Made by a program: the position numbers and the translations under genes. The notes beneath the pieces were generated by a model that was not told the DNA's origin, searched no databases, and worked only from the letters and a program-made list of their open reading frames with translations. 64,000 nucleotides of DNA, from positions 1-64,000 of the forward strand of contig NZ_OY761553.1 of NCBI RefSeq assembly GCF_963664735.1, written 5' to 3'. Below, in pieces: positions 25,969 through 35,352 of the stretch (within the stretch, counting starts at the first letter, position 1; each line of letters opens with the position of its first letter). Source of the DNA: an uncultured Cohaesibacter sp. GTDB lineage: Bacteria > Pseudomonadota > Alphaproteobacteria > Rhizobiales > Cohaesibacteraceae.

Positions 25969-26967
25969 TCAAGCCCTCGCTATTTCATCACATATGGGCC
26001 AAAGAGCGTCGGGAATCGTTTCCTGCATGGCATCGATAGAGCGTTTCAAGGAAGATACGCGCCCCGTTCCGACCAGTACGGAAGCGACAAGATCGGAGTT
26101 GAGGGCAAATCGCAAGGATGCCGTCGCCAGCTTCACATCGTGTTCTTTGCAAGCGGCATCGAGGGCATTCACCTTGTCGCAAATTTCCGGGGTGGCAGGC
26201 TCATAATTATAATAAGCTCCGGGAACGGCTCCGGTTGCAAGAATGCCTGAGTTGAAGACGCCACCGATCACAAGCCCGATATTGCGTTGCTTGCAAACAT
26301 CAAGCAATTCATTCTCGGCAGAGCGGTCAAGCAAGGTATAGCGACCTGCAAGCAACAGGGCGTCGAGATCATATTCTTTTGCCAGCTGGAGACAAATTTC
26401 AACTTCATTCACCCCGAGGCCAACTGCACTGACCTCGGTGGTTGACTTCAGTTCATCAAGTGCCTTGAAGCCGCCTTCCAGCAAATCCCTTACGTGTCGG
26501 GCATTTTCCTCTTTGGAATGAGTATCTTCACCAATGTCGTGGATGTAAAGAATTCGGACCGGTGCATCTGGCATGCGCGATAGACTTTGCTCGTAAGAGC
26601 GCATAATGCCATCATAGCTATAGTCAAAAACAGGGCGGTTTTGCAGTGGGTCCACAAAACCGAAATCAGGCACATCGCACGCGTCCACGGGTTCCAGAAT
26701 GCGGCCGACTTTGGTTGAAACTACATAGTCTTCGTTCTTTTTGCCTGCCAGATAGCGCCCGAGACGGGTTTCTGCCAGCCCAAAACCATAGTGTGGCGCG
26801 ACATCCATGTACCGGATACCGGCGTTCCAAACAGCATCTAGAACATCCACCGCTTCTTCATCAGAAACAGCTCTATAGAGATTGCCAAGTGAACTGACGC
26901 CGAATGATAGCTCACTCAGCTCTATGCCCGTTTTGCCAAGAAGGCGCTTTGATATTTGATTGCTCAT
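25969..26967 (-). CDS. Aldo/keto reductase (L-fucose or aldose 1-dehydrogenase)
   Basis: A 332-residue AKR-family oxidoreductase. The catalytic tetrad is visible as YMDVAPHYGFG (Asp, Tyr), STKVGR (Lys) and ILYIHDIG (His), and VGTGRVSSL lies in the NADP-site region. The best-known relatives of this layout are D-threo-aldose (L-fucose/L-galactose) 1-dehydrogenases, which make the sugar lactone. Gene order fucA - AKR - lactonase supports L-fucose. No fuconate dehydratase follows in this window, so the oxidative route is incomplete here. Confidence 0.85.
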   Translation of the reverse strand: MSNQISKRLLGKTGIELSELSFGVSSLGNLYRAVSDEEAVDVLDAVWNAGIRYMDVAPHYGFGLAETRLGRYLAGKKNEDYVVSTKVGRILEPVDACDVPDFGFVDPLQNRPVFDYSYDGIMRSYEQSLSRMPDAPVRILYIHDIGEDTHSKEENARHVRDLLEGGFKALDELKSTTEVSAVGLGVNEVEICLQLAKEYDLDALLLAGRYTLLDRSAENELLDVCKQRNIGLVIGGVFNSGILATGAVPGAYYNYEPATPEICDKVNALDAACKEHDVKLATASLRFALNSDLVASVLVGTGRVSSLKRSIDAMQETIPDALWPICDEIARA

Positions 26968-27022
26968 GATGCATGTCTATTTTGGTTATGTGCTGTTAGT
27001 TATTTATAACAGGAAAGCGGCT

Positions 27023-27058
27023 GGCACCCTTTAAGGGTCGATTGCATTAAAGGGTGCC
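27023..27058 (-). other. Perfect 12-bp hairpin between fucA and the AKR gene
   Basis: GGCACCCTTTAA (27023-27034) pairs perfectly with TTAAAGGGTGCC (27047-27058) around a 12-base loop. There is no T-run on the minus strand, so it more likely stabilises or separates the fucA message than ends it. Confidence 0.55.
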
Positions 27059-27074
27059 ACGGCCGATCTGGTAT

Positions 27075-27725
27075 TTATTTTTCCCGCAGGCCGTAATTGA
27101 CGAATTTCCCCAAAACGACCTTGATTTCTTCATCGGGCAGGCATTCTGGCGATCCTGTGATCTGAAGAAGATTGACATACATTTGCGCCAGGGCTTCCAC
27201 TTCCACAGCCAGCCACATGGCTTTATCCAGGCTTTCACCCGTCGCGATCATGCCGTGATGGCGCAGCAAAATAGCCTTGCTGTTCTTGATGCCGGCAATC
27301 ACCAGCTCAGACAATTTCTGTGTGCCATAAGTAGCATAGTCGACGATGGGAATTTCATTTCCGCCTGCAGCCGCAATCATGTAATGAATGGCAGGAATCG
27401 GCTTGTTCAGAATGGAAACGATGGTGGAATACATGGCATGATTATGAACAACTGCTTTGGCGTCTTCGCGGGCATGATAGCAGGCGAGATGGAAGCGCCA
27501 TTCGCTGGAAGGGACTTTGCCTGCGTCATATTCGCCATTGCCATTCACAAAAACCAGATCCTCGGCTTCCATTTGATCATATGCAATTCCCGATGGAGTA
27601 ATCAGCATTCCGTCATCCAGCCGGACGGAAATATTGCCTGATGTTCCCTGATTGAGACCAGAGGCATTCATGTTCCTGCAGGATGAGATGATTTTTTCGC
27701 ATAGATCATTTTTGCTCATGTCCAT
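27075..27725 (-). CDS. fucA: L-fuculose-1-phosphate aldolase
   Basis: A 216-residue class II aldolase, the same length as E. coli FucA (215). The phosphate-binding NQGTSGNISVRL, the catalytic Glu in SSEWRFHLACY and zinc-site histidines in AVVHNHAMYSTI and LLRHHGMIATGE are visible. It splits L-fuculose 1-phosphate into dihydroxyacetone phosphate and L-lactaldehyde. The ATG at 27725 (GGGAAA ahead) is preferred over the longer frame. It is the first gene of the minus-strand branch, divergent from the DeoR regulator. Confidence 0.9.
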   Translation of the reverse strand: MDMSKNDLCEKIISSCRNMNASGLNQGTSGNISVRLDDGMLITPSGIAYDQMEAEDLVFVNGNGEYDAGKVPSSEWRFHLACYHAREDAKAVVHNHAMYSTIVSILNKPIPAIHYMIAAAGGNEIPIVDYATYGTQKLSELVIAGIKNSKAILLRHHGMIATGESLDKAMWLAVEVEALAQMYVNLLQITGSPECLPDEEIKVVLGKFVNYGLREK

Positions 27726-28068
27726 GATAGATTTCCCAGTGTTATCGTGTTTGTAGATTGTCCGATGATGGCGTGGTTTTGTCAGGTTGTCGTCGATAGG
27801 ACAAGTTGATGCCCGAATGTGACCGAAGTGACCGATTGTTTCCGCTTTAACACAGCCACAACAGTCGGGCAAGTAGTAGTTTACCAGTATTTTTTGTCAA
27901 AAATTTTTTTCAAGTTAATTCATTAAATTGCATGTGTTATATAAAACAATAGGTTAGTTTGTTTTTGTGGAGTGAGTTTGGTGTAAGGCGTAACAATTAA
28001 CGGTTGATTTGATGTATATCAATACTGACCGTTTTTGACCGTTTATAGTTGGATTAAGAGGAGCTAAT
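27726..28068. promoter_or_regulatory. Divergent fuc promoter region with TGACCG direct repeats
   Basis: This gap of about 340 bases separates fucA from the DeoR regulator. It holds two tandem pairs: TGACCGA at 27820 and 27829, and TGACCGT at 28026 and 28036. AACGGT at 27999-28004 adds an inverted copy, making AACGGT...ACCGTT across 27999-28033. A very AT-rich stretch lies around 27890-27960. DeoR-family proteins often bind short tandem repeats, so these are the likely operators. Confidence 0.5.
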
Positions 28069-28809
28069 ATGCTAACTGGTCGTCTGAAAGAAATTGTCAA
28101 TCGCGTTGATCATGTGGGATCTGTTTCGGTCCATGCATTGGCCGAGCAATTCGGCGTTGCGGTCGAGACGATCCGTCGGGATTTGCGTGCTTTAGAGGAT
28201 GAAGGATATCTGAAACGCACCCATGGTGGGGCGGAATCCTTGCAAGACAATGTTAGTGTGAGCAGTTTTGGTCATCGGCAAACGGAGAATTCGCTGGCCA
28301 AAAGGGAAATGGTGCAAAGAGCCGTTGAGTTGATCCGGCCCGGAGATGTGCTGATGGTCGATCCCAGCTCTAGTAGCTGGTATCTGGCGCAGGCCTTGCC
28401 GGATATGGACATTACGGTGATTACCAATTCCATCCGGATTGTGTTCGATCTCGTCGCTAAGCCGAAGATCAATACTCTCTGTGTTGGTGGTCGGTATGTC
28501 GAGAAATATGGCGCTTTTCTGGGGGCTACGACTGTCGCAAACATTTTGGATTTTCAGGCCGACATTTGCTTTTTTTCCTGCGTGGGATTTCAGCAGGACA
28601 AGGGTGCCTGGGACAGTAATGCCCTTAATGTTGGCGTTAAGAAAGCGATGTTGCGCTGCAGTGCAAGCAATGTGTTGCTATGTGATAGCTCGAAATTCGA
28701 GCGTGGAGGTTTCACGTTGATCAGCCCGGTGGAGCATATCCATTGCGTTGTGAGTGAAGATGAAGTTATTGGGGCGGTTCGCAGGAATCTTGGCCCCGTT
28801 GAGGAGTGA
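28069..28809 (+). CDS. DeoR/GlpR-family regulator of the fucose genes
   Basis: A 246-residue protein. The N-terminal winged helix holds SVHALAEQFGVAVETIRRDL and GYLKRTHGGAE; the C-terminal sensor has the family motifs PGDVLMVDPSSSSWYLA and ITNSIRIVFDL. It is transcribed toward fucI-fucK-fucU-ABC transporter and away from fucA, so it is placed to repress both branches until a fucose phosphate binds. The start follows GAGGAG about six bases ahead. Confidence 0.9.
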   Translation: MLTGRLKEIVNRVDHVGSVSVHALAEQFGVAVETIRRDLRALEDEGYLKRTHGGAESLQDNVSVSSFGHRQTENSLAKREMVQRAVELIRPGDVLMVDPSSSSWYLAQALPDMDITVITNSIRIVFDLVAKPKINTLCVGGRYVEKYGAFLGATTVANILDFQADICFFSCVGFQQDKGAWDSNALNVGVKKAMLRCSASNVLLCDSSKFERGGFTLISPVEHIHCVVSEDEVIGAVRRNLGPVEE

Positions 28810-28917
28810 TGGTCGCCTTGTAGGGAAACCTATTGGACAGGATCCTTTTGAAGCGCGATCGTTAATGAGAGGCAGGTGTTGCATGATACCTGCTCCGGGA
28901 CTATCGGGAGAGAGAGT

Positions 28918-30684
28918 ATGGGAGCGCTTCCTAAAATAGGGATTCGTCCAGCCATTGATGGTCGTCGACAGGGGGTGCGAGAATCCCTTGAGGCGCAAAC
29001 TATGGGAATGGCAGAAAAGACTGCAAAATTCTTGAGTGAATCCTTGCGTCATGCCTCGGGTGAGCCTGTCGAATGTGTCATTGCCGATACCTGCATTGCT
29101 GGGTTGGCAGAAACCGATGCTTGCGACGAAAAATTTGCTCGAGAAAATGTCGGGCTGACGATTACTGTGAGCCCTTGCTGGTGCTATGGCAGTGAAACGA
29201 TCGATATGCATCCCACACGCCCCAAGGCTATTTGGGGATTCAACGGAACAGAGCGCCCCGGTGCGGTTTATCTGGCTGCAGCGCTTGCTGCTCACAACTA
29301 CAAGGGCTTGCCTGCCTTCTCCATCTATGGTCACGATGTTCAGGATTCTGATGATGAGAGTATTCCGGCAGATGTGCAGGACAAGTTGCTCCGGTTCGCT
29401 CGTGCGGGACTGGCCGCGGCAACCCTGAAGGGGAAAAGCTATCTTTCCCTTGGTGGGGTCAGCATGGGCATCGCGGGTTCTATCGTTGATCATAAATTCT
29501 TTGAAAAATACCTTGGCATGAAAGTTCAAAGCGTCGACATGACTGAAATACGTCGGCGTATGGATCGCGGGATCTATGATCCAGAAGAGCTGGAACTTGC
29601 GGTAAAATGGTCTGAAGCCAACATGAACGAGGGGCCGGACAAGAACCCGGCTGCAATCCAGCGCTCGCCGGAAGAAAAGAAACAGGTCATGCGGGAATGC
29701 TTGATGATGACGATCATCATTCGTGACATGATGCACGGCAATCCGAAATTGGCAGAGCTTGGTTTCGGCGAAGAGGCCCTCGGTTATAATGCCATTGCTG
29801 CCGGTTTTCAGGGGCAACGCCACTGGACCGATCACTACCCGAATGGTGATACGGCAGAATCTCTGCTGAATAGTTCATTCGATTGGAATGGTGTGCGGGC
29901 ACCGGTGATTGTCGCCACTGAAAATGACTGCCTTAACGGACTTTCGCAGCTGCTTGGCTTCGAGCTTACCGGTGCTGCTCAGATTTTTGCCGATGTGCGC
30001 ACCTATTGGTCCAAGGAGTCTGTTGAGCGGGTAACGGGACATAAACTGGAAGGGCTGGCGGAGAACGGCATCATTCATATGATCAACTCCGGTTCGGCTG
30101 CGCTCGATGGGTCCTGCCGACAGAGAGATGCGCAGGGCAATCCGACAATCAAGCCACACTGGGATGTGACAGAAGAAGATGCCAAAGCCTGTCTTGAGGC
30201 TACGACATGGTGTCCGGCCGTACATGAATATTTCCGTGGCGGTGGCTTCTCGAGCAAATTCTTGTCAGAAGGCGGTGTGCCTTTCACGGTCACTCGGATC
30301 AATCTTATCGATGGCTTGGGCCCGACTTTGCAAATTGCAGAAGGCTGGTCGGTTACACTGCCTGATGAGGTGCACAAGGTTCTTGACGACAGAACCGATA
30401 ATTCCTGGCCGACTACGTGGTTTGCGCCACGCTTGACCGGAAAGGGTGCATTCCGGGATGTTTATTCTGTTATGGCCAATTGGGGCGCCAACCACGGTGT
30501 CTTGACCGTCGGTCATGTGGGCAGCGAGCTGATCACTCTCGCTTCCATGCTTCGCATGCCGGTCTGTATGCATAATGTCGAGGAGAATGATCTCTTCAGG
30601 CCCAGCGTCTGGAATGCATTCGGGATGGACAAGGAAGGGCAGGACTATCGTGCTTGCCAGACCTACGGTCCGCTTTACGGGTAA
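28918..30684 (+). CDS. fucI: L-fucose isomerase
   Basis: A 588-residue enzyme close to E. coli FucI (591). Characteristic runs include [37 protein letters not shown] and the metal-site region [16 protein letters not shown]; a His-Met-Asn-Ser stretch follows ([14 protein letters not shown]). It interconverts L-fucose and L-fuculose (and D-arabinose/D-ribulose) using Mn2+. The ATG at 28918 has GGGAG at 28906-28910 and starts with [12 protein letters not shown] hairpin separates it from fucK. Confidence 0.95.
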   Translation: MGALPKIGIRPAIDGRRQGVRESLEAQTMGMAEKTAKFLSESLRHASGEPVECVIADTCIAGLAETDACDEKFARENVGLTITVSPCWCYGSETIDMHPTRPKAIWGFNGTERPGAVYLAAALAAHNYKGLPAFSIYGHDVQDSDDESIPADVQDKLLRFARAGLAAATLKGKSYLSLGGVSMGIAGSIVDHKFFEKYLGMKVQSVDMTEIRRRMDRGIYDPEELELAVKWSEANMNEGPDKNPAAIQRSPEEKKQVMRECLMMTIIIRDMMHGNPKLAELGFGEEALGYNAIAAGFQGQRHWTDHYPNGDTAESLLNSSFDWNGVRAPVIVATENDCLNGLSQLLGFELTGAAQIFADVRTYWSKESVERVTGHKLEGLAENGIIHMINSGSAALDGSCRQRDAQGNPTIKPHWDVTEEDAKACLEATTWCPAVHEYFRGGGFSSKFLSEGGVPFTVTRINLIDGLGPTLQIAEGWSVTLPDEVHKVLDDRTDNSWPTTWFAPRLTGKGAFRDVYSVMANWGANHGVLTVGHVGSELITLASMLRMPVCMHNVEENDLFRPSVWNAFGMDKEGQDYRACQTYGPLYG

Positions 30685-30695
30685 TTAAGATAACT

Positions 30696-30718
30696 GGCGG
30701 GGAGCCGTGTGCCCCGCC
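30696..30718 (+). other. GC-rich hairpin between fucI and fucK
   Basis: GGCGGGG pairs with CCCCGCC (30696-30702 / 30712-30718) around a 9-base loop, without a T-run. It lies 28 bases before the fucK start and may stabilise the fucI message or lower fucK expression. Confidence 0.5.
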
Positions 30719-30746
30719 TCCCATCCTTGCGAAAATTGGCTTTATC

Positions 30747-32195
30747 ATGACTGAAGATGTTGTCATAGTCCTCGACTGTGGTGCTACGAACGTGCGCGCA
30801 ATTGCCGTCGATACCAACGGAAAAGTTGTCGCTCGCGCTTCTGAGCCCAATGTGACGGAACCTGATCAAGAGCACCAGGAATGGCACAATTGGCCAATTC
30901 AGGGTATCTATGAAAAATTCTGCAATTGCTCGCAGAAGGTTGTACGAGAAATCGGTAGCGACCGGGTCAAGGCTGTGTCGGTCACGACGTTTGGTGTCGA
31001 TGGCACATTGATTGATGCCGCCGGTAATATGCTCTTTCCGGTGATCAGCTGGAAATGTCCCCGCACCATAGAAGCTCAAGAGCATATGGCGCGCTATCTC
31101 AGCCCGGATCGTGCTGTTGCACTCTCAGGTGTCGGGCATTTTTCCTTCAATACGCTCAATAAATTCATTTGGCTGAAAGAAAACCGTCCTCAAATTCTGG
31201 ATCAGGCCAAGCACTTCCTGTTTATCAGTTCTCTCTTCACTTATCGGCTGACAGGGCGGGCCACTTCTGATGCGACAATGGTCGGCACCTCTCAGATGGC
31301 AGATATGCAAAGCCAAAATATGAGTGAAGAAATTCTGGCAAGTTTGCAGATCAATCCATCGCTTTTTGCCGAGTTCGTCTATCCGGGGGATGTTATCGGA
31401 AGTTTGCTTCCCAATGAAGCACAAGCTCTTGGCTTGCCAAGCGGTATCCCGGTGGTTTCCGCCGGGCATGATACGCAATTTGCAACATTTGGCGCTGGTG
31501 CAGATGCTGGACAACCGGTTCTTTCCTCGGGGACTTGGGAAATCCTGATGGCGCGCTGCGAGAGCGTTACGCTGCCGTCCAAAGACATTTATGAGCGCGC
31601 TTTCACCTGCGAGTGGGATGTTGCGCGCGGGCATTATACCCCAGGCATCATGTATCTTGCTTCTGGGGTGGTAGAGTGGATTGCGCGTACCTTGTTCAGC
31701 GAGCTTTCCGGCTCTGAAAAATATGACGTCATGATCCGCGAGGCGATGCAAGCGCCTGCCGATTGCAGGGGCGTTACATTTTATCCGGATCTGCTGGCAG
31801 ATCACGGTGGTGGTCGAGGCGTGTTGAAAGGCATCTCTCTTGATGTTGATCGTGGAGCCATATTCCGGGCAGCCCTGAACGGGTTGGTCGGCCGTCTCAA
31901 GGAAAGTCTATCCGTTCTCGAAGAGGTCGGCGGTTTCAAGACCAAAGAGTTGACGCTGGTCGGTGGCGGAGCCCGGAATGGGTTCTGGACGCAACTGAAG
32001 GCCAATGCCCTCAATGTACCGGTCAGAACACTTGAAGAACCTGAAACGACAGTTCTTGGGGCTGCCATGTTCGCCATGCAGGGGGCCGGTCTTTACGCCT
32101 CTGCGAACGAAGCGCGCGAGAATTTCAATCTTCGTTACGTTGCGACGCTGCCTCAAGCAGAACTGTCTGCAGAGCTGCAGGAGGCTTGTCAGTGA
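30747..32195 (+). CDS. fucK: L-fuculokinase
   Basis: A 482-residue FGGY kinase. The N-terminal VLDCGATNVRAIAVD binds phosphate and the C-terminal ELTLVGGGARNGFW is the adenine site. It phosphorylates L-fuculose at O-1. Assignment as FucK comes from fucI and fucU on either side and its length, which matches E. coli FucK closely. The start has only a weak Shine-Dalgarno, so it may be translated less than its neighbours or depend on the upstream hairpin. Confidence 0.88.
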   Translation: MTEDVVIVLDCGATNVRAIAVDTNGKVVARASEPNVTEPDQEHQEWHNWPIQGIYEKFCNCSQKVVREIGSDRVKAVSVTTFGVDGTLIDAAGNMLFPVISWKCPRTIEAQEHMARYLSPDRAVALSGVGHFSFNTLNKFIWLKENRPQILDQAKHFLFISSLFTYRLTGRATSDATMVGTSQMADMQSQNMSEEILASLQINPSLFAEFVYPGDVIGSLLPNEAQALGLPSGIPVVSAGHDTQFATFGAGADAGQPVLSSGTWEILMARCESVTLPSKDIYERAFTCEWDVARGHYTPGIMYLASGVVEWIARTLFSELSGSEKYDVMIREAMQAPADCRGVTFYPDLLADHGGGRGVLKGISLDVDRGAIFRAALNGLVGRLKESLSVLEEVGGFKTKELTLVGGGARNGFWTQLKANALNVPVRTLEEPETTVLGAAMFAMQGAGLYASANEARENFNLRYVATLPQAELSAELQEACQ

Positions 32196-32305
32196 CCGTC
32201 ACCAGAACAAAACAATGCGCTAAAAATCTGACATCCAATCACTTTTTCAAGGGGTGAGAGTGCTTCCTCACGCCTTCAAGACACACCAAATCCGGATTTA
32301 GGATC

Positions 32306-32731
32306 ATGCTCAAGACCATAAGCCCTCTTATTTCTCCAAACCTGCTCATGATGATGCATCAAATGGGGCACGGGGACGAGATTGTTTTCTCCGATGCTCA
32401 TTTTCCAGCAAACAGCTTCAACAATGTGGTGTTGCGTGCGGATGGAGTGGAGGTAACCCAGCTTTTGAAAGCCATCATGCCTCTTTGGCAGCTTGATCAG
32501 TATGTCAAAGACAATGTCGTGATGATGGCTCCTGTTGAGGGAGATGATCTGCCTGACGGTCTGGTTTCAGACTACTCGGCAGCGCTTCCCAGCGACGCAG
32601 AAATCACCTTTATCGACCGTTTCGCTTTTTACGAAAGAACGCGTTCCGCCTCTTTGGTGGTCGTAACCGGAACTACGCGAAAATACGGAAACATCATCCT
32701 TAAAAAGGGTGTCGTCGAAGTTGCGGTCTGA
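32306..32731 (+). CDS. fucU: L-fucose mutarotase
   Basis: A 141-residue protein of the RbsD/FucU family, the same size as E. coli FucU (140). The family motif MHQMGHGDEIVFSDAHFPA near residue 17 includes the catalytic His-Gly-Asp-Glu, and the C-terminus ends in YGNIILKKGVV. It speeds conversion of alpha and beta L-fucose so the isomerase can use both forms. It lies between fucK and the ABC transporter genes. Confidence 0.93.
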   Translation: MLKTISPLISPNLLMMMHQMGHGDEIVFSDAHFPANSFNNVVLRADGVEVTQLLKAIMPLWQLDQYVKDNVVMMAPVEGDDLPDGLVSDYSAALPSDAEITFIDRFAFYERTRSASLVVVTGTTRKYGNIILKKGVVEVAV

Positions 32732-32756
32732 CCGTTGAAACGTTGAGGAGAAACCA

Positions 32757-34268
32757 ATGGAAGAACCCATTTTAACGATGCGGAATATTTCCAAGTCGTT
32801 TGTCGGTGTTCAAGCTCTTAAAGGGGTGCAACTCGAACTCCGCAAGGGAGAGGTTCACGCTCTCATGGGAGAGAATGGCGCGGGCAAATCGACTTTGATG
32901 AAAGGTTTGCTTGGTGTTTACAAATTCGATGAAGGCGAGATCGTTTATAAAGGCAAAACGGTAGCATTCGATGGTGTCATGGAGGCCCAAAAGGCCGGCA
33001 TTTCTATGATCTTTCAAGAGCTTAATTTGATACCGCATTTGTCTGTTGCCGAGAATATCTTCTTTGCGCGAGAGCCGCTCAAAGCAGGCATGATCGATAT
33101 CAAGAAGATGGAAGCGGAATCGGCAAAGCTGCTTGAAGTCTTTGATATCGACGTGAAGCCGACCGACATCGTTCACACTCTTCCTGTCGCCAAACAGCAA
33201 ATGGTCGAGATTGCCAAGGCGTTGTCGTTCGATGTCGAGGTTCTGATTATGGACGAGCCGACATCAGCTCTGACCGAGCGCGAAATTGAAAAGCTGTTCG
33301 GTCTGGTTGATCGGTTGAAGGCAAAGGGCGTCTGTATTGTCTATATCTCGCACCGAATGGAAGAATTGAAGAAGATCTGCGACCACATCACGATTTTCCG
33401 CGATGGAACTTATGTGACAGACGCGCCTTTCAAATCTCTGACCATGGACCAGATTATCGCTCACATGGTGGGGCGTTCTTTTGAAAATCACTTCCCCGAA
33501 AAACAGTCGGTTGTAGAAGATGAGATCATTTTCTCGGTCAAGGATGTGGCTCGAAACGGCGTCTTCAAGCCCGTTAGTTTCGACCTTAAAAAGGGCGAAA
33601 TTCTCGGCGTTACAGGGCTGGTCGGAGCCAAAAGAACGGAGTTGGCCCGCGCGATTTTCGGTGCGGATCCTATGGATCAAGGCGAGATTTATCTCCATGG
33701 CAACGCAATAAAGATCTCGGATCCGTCTGATGCGGTCAAACATGGTGTCGCCTATTTGAGTGAAGACAGAAAGCTCAATGGCGTCGCGGTGACCATGACG
33801 CTGCGAGACAATGTGACAATGGCCTCCATGGACAAGGTCACAAATCGATATTCTGTGATTGATCACAATGCAGAAGTGGAAGCCACCCAGACCTACATCG
33901 ATCAGATGGAGATCAAAACCCCTTCAGTGGAACAGATTGTTCGCAATCTGTCCGGAGGCAATCAGCAGAAGGTGGTGATCGGGAAATGGCTCTTCCGGGA
34001 TGCCAAGGTCATGATTTTCGATGAACCCACGCGCGGCATTGATGTCGGAGCCAAATACGCAATCTATGAACTGCTTGATGCACTCGCCAAACAGGGGGTG
34101 GGCGTCATCATGATCTCTTCTGAATTGATGGAAGTTCTGGGCATGTCAGACCGGGTGCTGGTCATGCACGAAGGCAACATGACCGGGATACTGGACGCAT
34201 CCAAGACCAGTCAAGAAGAAATCATGCAATACGCAACCGGCATTAAATCGCAGTCGCCCAACGCTTGA
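32757..34268 (+). CDS. Sugar ABC transporter ATP-binding protein (RbsA/XylG type)
   Basis: A 503-residue ATPase with two ABC domains. The first (to ~residue 240) has GENGAGKSTLM and LPVAKQQMVEIAKALS with Walker B EVLIMDEPTSAL; the second has a degenerate Walker A, VTGLVGAKRTELARAIFG, and the signature NLSGGNQQKVVIGKWLFRD with MIFDEPTRGIDVG. This layout is that of RbsA-type sugar importers. In this regulon L-fucose is the expected cargo, although the sequence does not fix the sugar. Confidence 0.92.
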   Translation: MEEPILTMRNISKSFVGVQALKGVQLELRKGEVHALMGENGAGKSTLMKGLLGVYKFDEGEIVYKGKTVAFDGVMEAQKAGISMIFQELNLIPHLSVAENIFFAREPLKAGMIDIKKMEAESAKLLEVFDIDVKPTDIVHTLPVAKQQMVEIAKALSFDVEVLIMDEPTSALTEREIEKLFGLVDRLKAKGVCIVYISHRMEELKKICDHITIFRDGTYVTDAPFKSLTMDQIIAHMVGRSFENHFPEKQSVVEDEIIFSVKDVARNGVFKPVSFDLKKGEILGVTGLVGAKRTELARAIFGADPMDQGEIYLHGNAIKISDPSDAVKHGVAYLSEDRKLNGVAVTMTLRDNVTMASMDKVTNRYSVIDHNAEVEATQTYIDQMEIKTPSVEQIVRNLSGGNQQKVVIGKWLFRDAKVMIFDEPTRGIDVGAKYAIYELLDALAKQGVGVIMISSELMEVLGMSDRVLVMHEGNMTGILDASKTSQEEIMQYATGIKSQSPNA

Positions 34269-34286
34269 TAGGAACAAGAGGTCGTT

Positions 34287-35282
34287 ATGACAGATAAACA
34301 AAAGGACATGCTGCAGAAACTGGCAGCACTCGGAGGCTTGGTCTTCCTATTTATTGTGTTTGCGGCTGTTAGCCCGCATTTCTTTACCCTTAGCAACGTT
34401 ATGACTATTGGTCTGCAAACCTCGACCATTGCCTTCATCGGCATCGGGGCAACCTGTGTCATCCTGACCGGTGGTATCGATTTGAGTATCGGCTCGGTTG
34501 TCGCCCTGTCCGGTGTTATGTCGGCATTGTCAGTCAAAGCAGGCATTCCGGTTCCGGTCGGACTTCTTGTTGGTATCCTGACAGGTGCAGCTTGCGGATT
34601 GTTGAACGGTTTGTTCGTGACCGTGTTGCTTCTGCCGCCTTTCATTGCAACGCTCGGCATGATGATGATGGCCCGCGGTTTTGCACTCTTCATCACCAAT
34701 GCTGCCCCAGTGTCTGGCTTGCCTGAAAGCTATTCAATCCTGGGTAATGGGGCTTTCTTCAAGGTGATGGAAATCGGTCCCAATGGACTTCCGCATGTCT
34801 CGTTCCCCGGCATTCCGTATCCTGTTGTTCTGATGATTGTTCTGGCTTTGATGTTCGCCTTTGTCCTGAGAAAGATGCAGGTCGGTCGGTATCTCTACGC
34901 CATTGGATCAAATGAAGACGCTGCTCGTTTGTCCGGTATCAAGACCGATCGCGTCAAGATTTTTGCCTATGTAGCTGCGGGAGCCCTTTCCGGTCTGGCA
35001 GGCATCGTTCTGGCTTCTCGCCTTGTTACGGCCCAGCCGAATGGTGGCGTGGCCTATGAGCTGGATGCCATTGCCAGTGCTGTTGTCGGCGGTACTTCTC
35101 TGATGGGTGGTGTGGGTACAATCTCAGGCACGATGATTGGTGCCTTCATCATTGGTGTGCTTCGCAACGGCTTGAACATGAACGGAGTTTCCTTCTTTGT
35201 TCAACAGATCATTATCGGTGCGGTGATTGTTATCACTGTTGCATTTGATCAGTTGCGCCAAGGCAATGCAAAGAAAAGCTGA
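34287..35282 (+). CDS. Sugar ABC transporter permease (RbsC type)
   Basis: A 331-residue membrane protein with about eight to ten helices. The conserved GATCVILTGGIDLSIGSV near residue 54, GLLNGLFVTVLLLPPFIATLG and the ATPase-contact loop region YAIGSNEDAARLSGI mark the RbsC/AraH family. It follows the ATPase closely. It works with the RbsB-type binding protein encoded next, whose gene starts 70 bases downstream. Confidence 0.92.
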   Translation: MTDKQKDMLQKLAALGGLVFLFIVFAAVSPHFFTLSNVMTIGLQTSTIAFIGIGATCVILTGGIDLSIGSVVALSGVMSALSVKAGIPVPVGLLVGILTGAACGLLNGLFVTVLLLPPFIATLGMMMMARGFALFITNAAPVSGLPESYSILGNGAFFKVMEIGPNGLPHVSFPGIPYPVVLMIVLALMFAFVLRKMQVGRYLYAIGSNEDAARLSGIKTDRVKIFAYVAAGALSGLAGIVLASRLVTAQPNGGVAYELDAIASAVVGGTSLMGGVGTISGTMIGAFIIGVLRNGLNMNGVSFFVQQIIIGAVIVITVAFDQLRQGNAKKS

Positions 35283-35352
35283 GGGTTGCCTCAGCTTTAA
35301 TTGAATAAGACAAGACACTTAACTGAAAACTTCATTCTTAGGGAGAGATATC

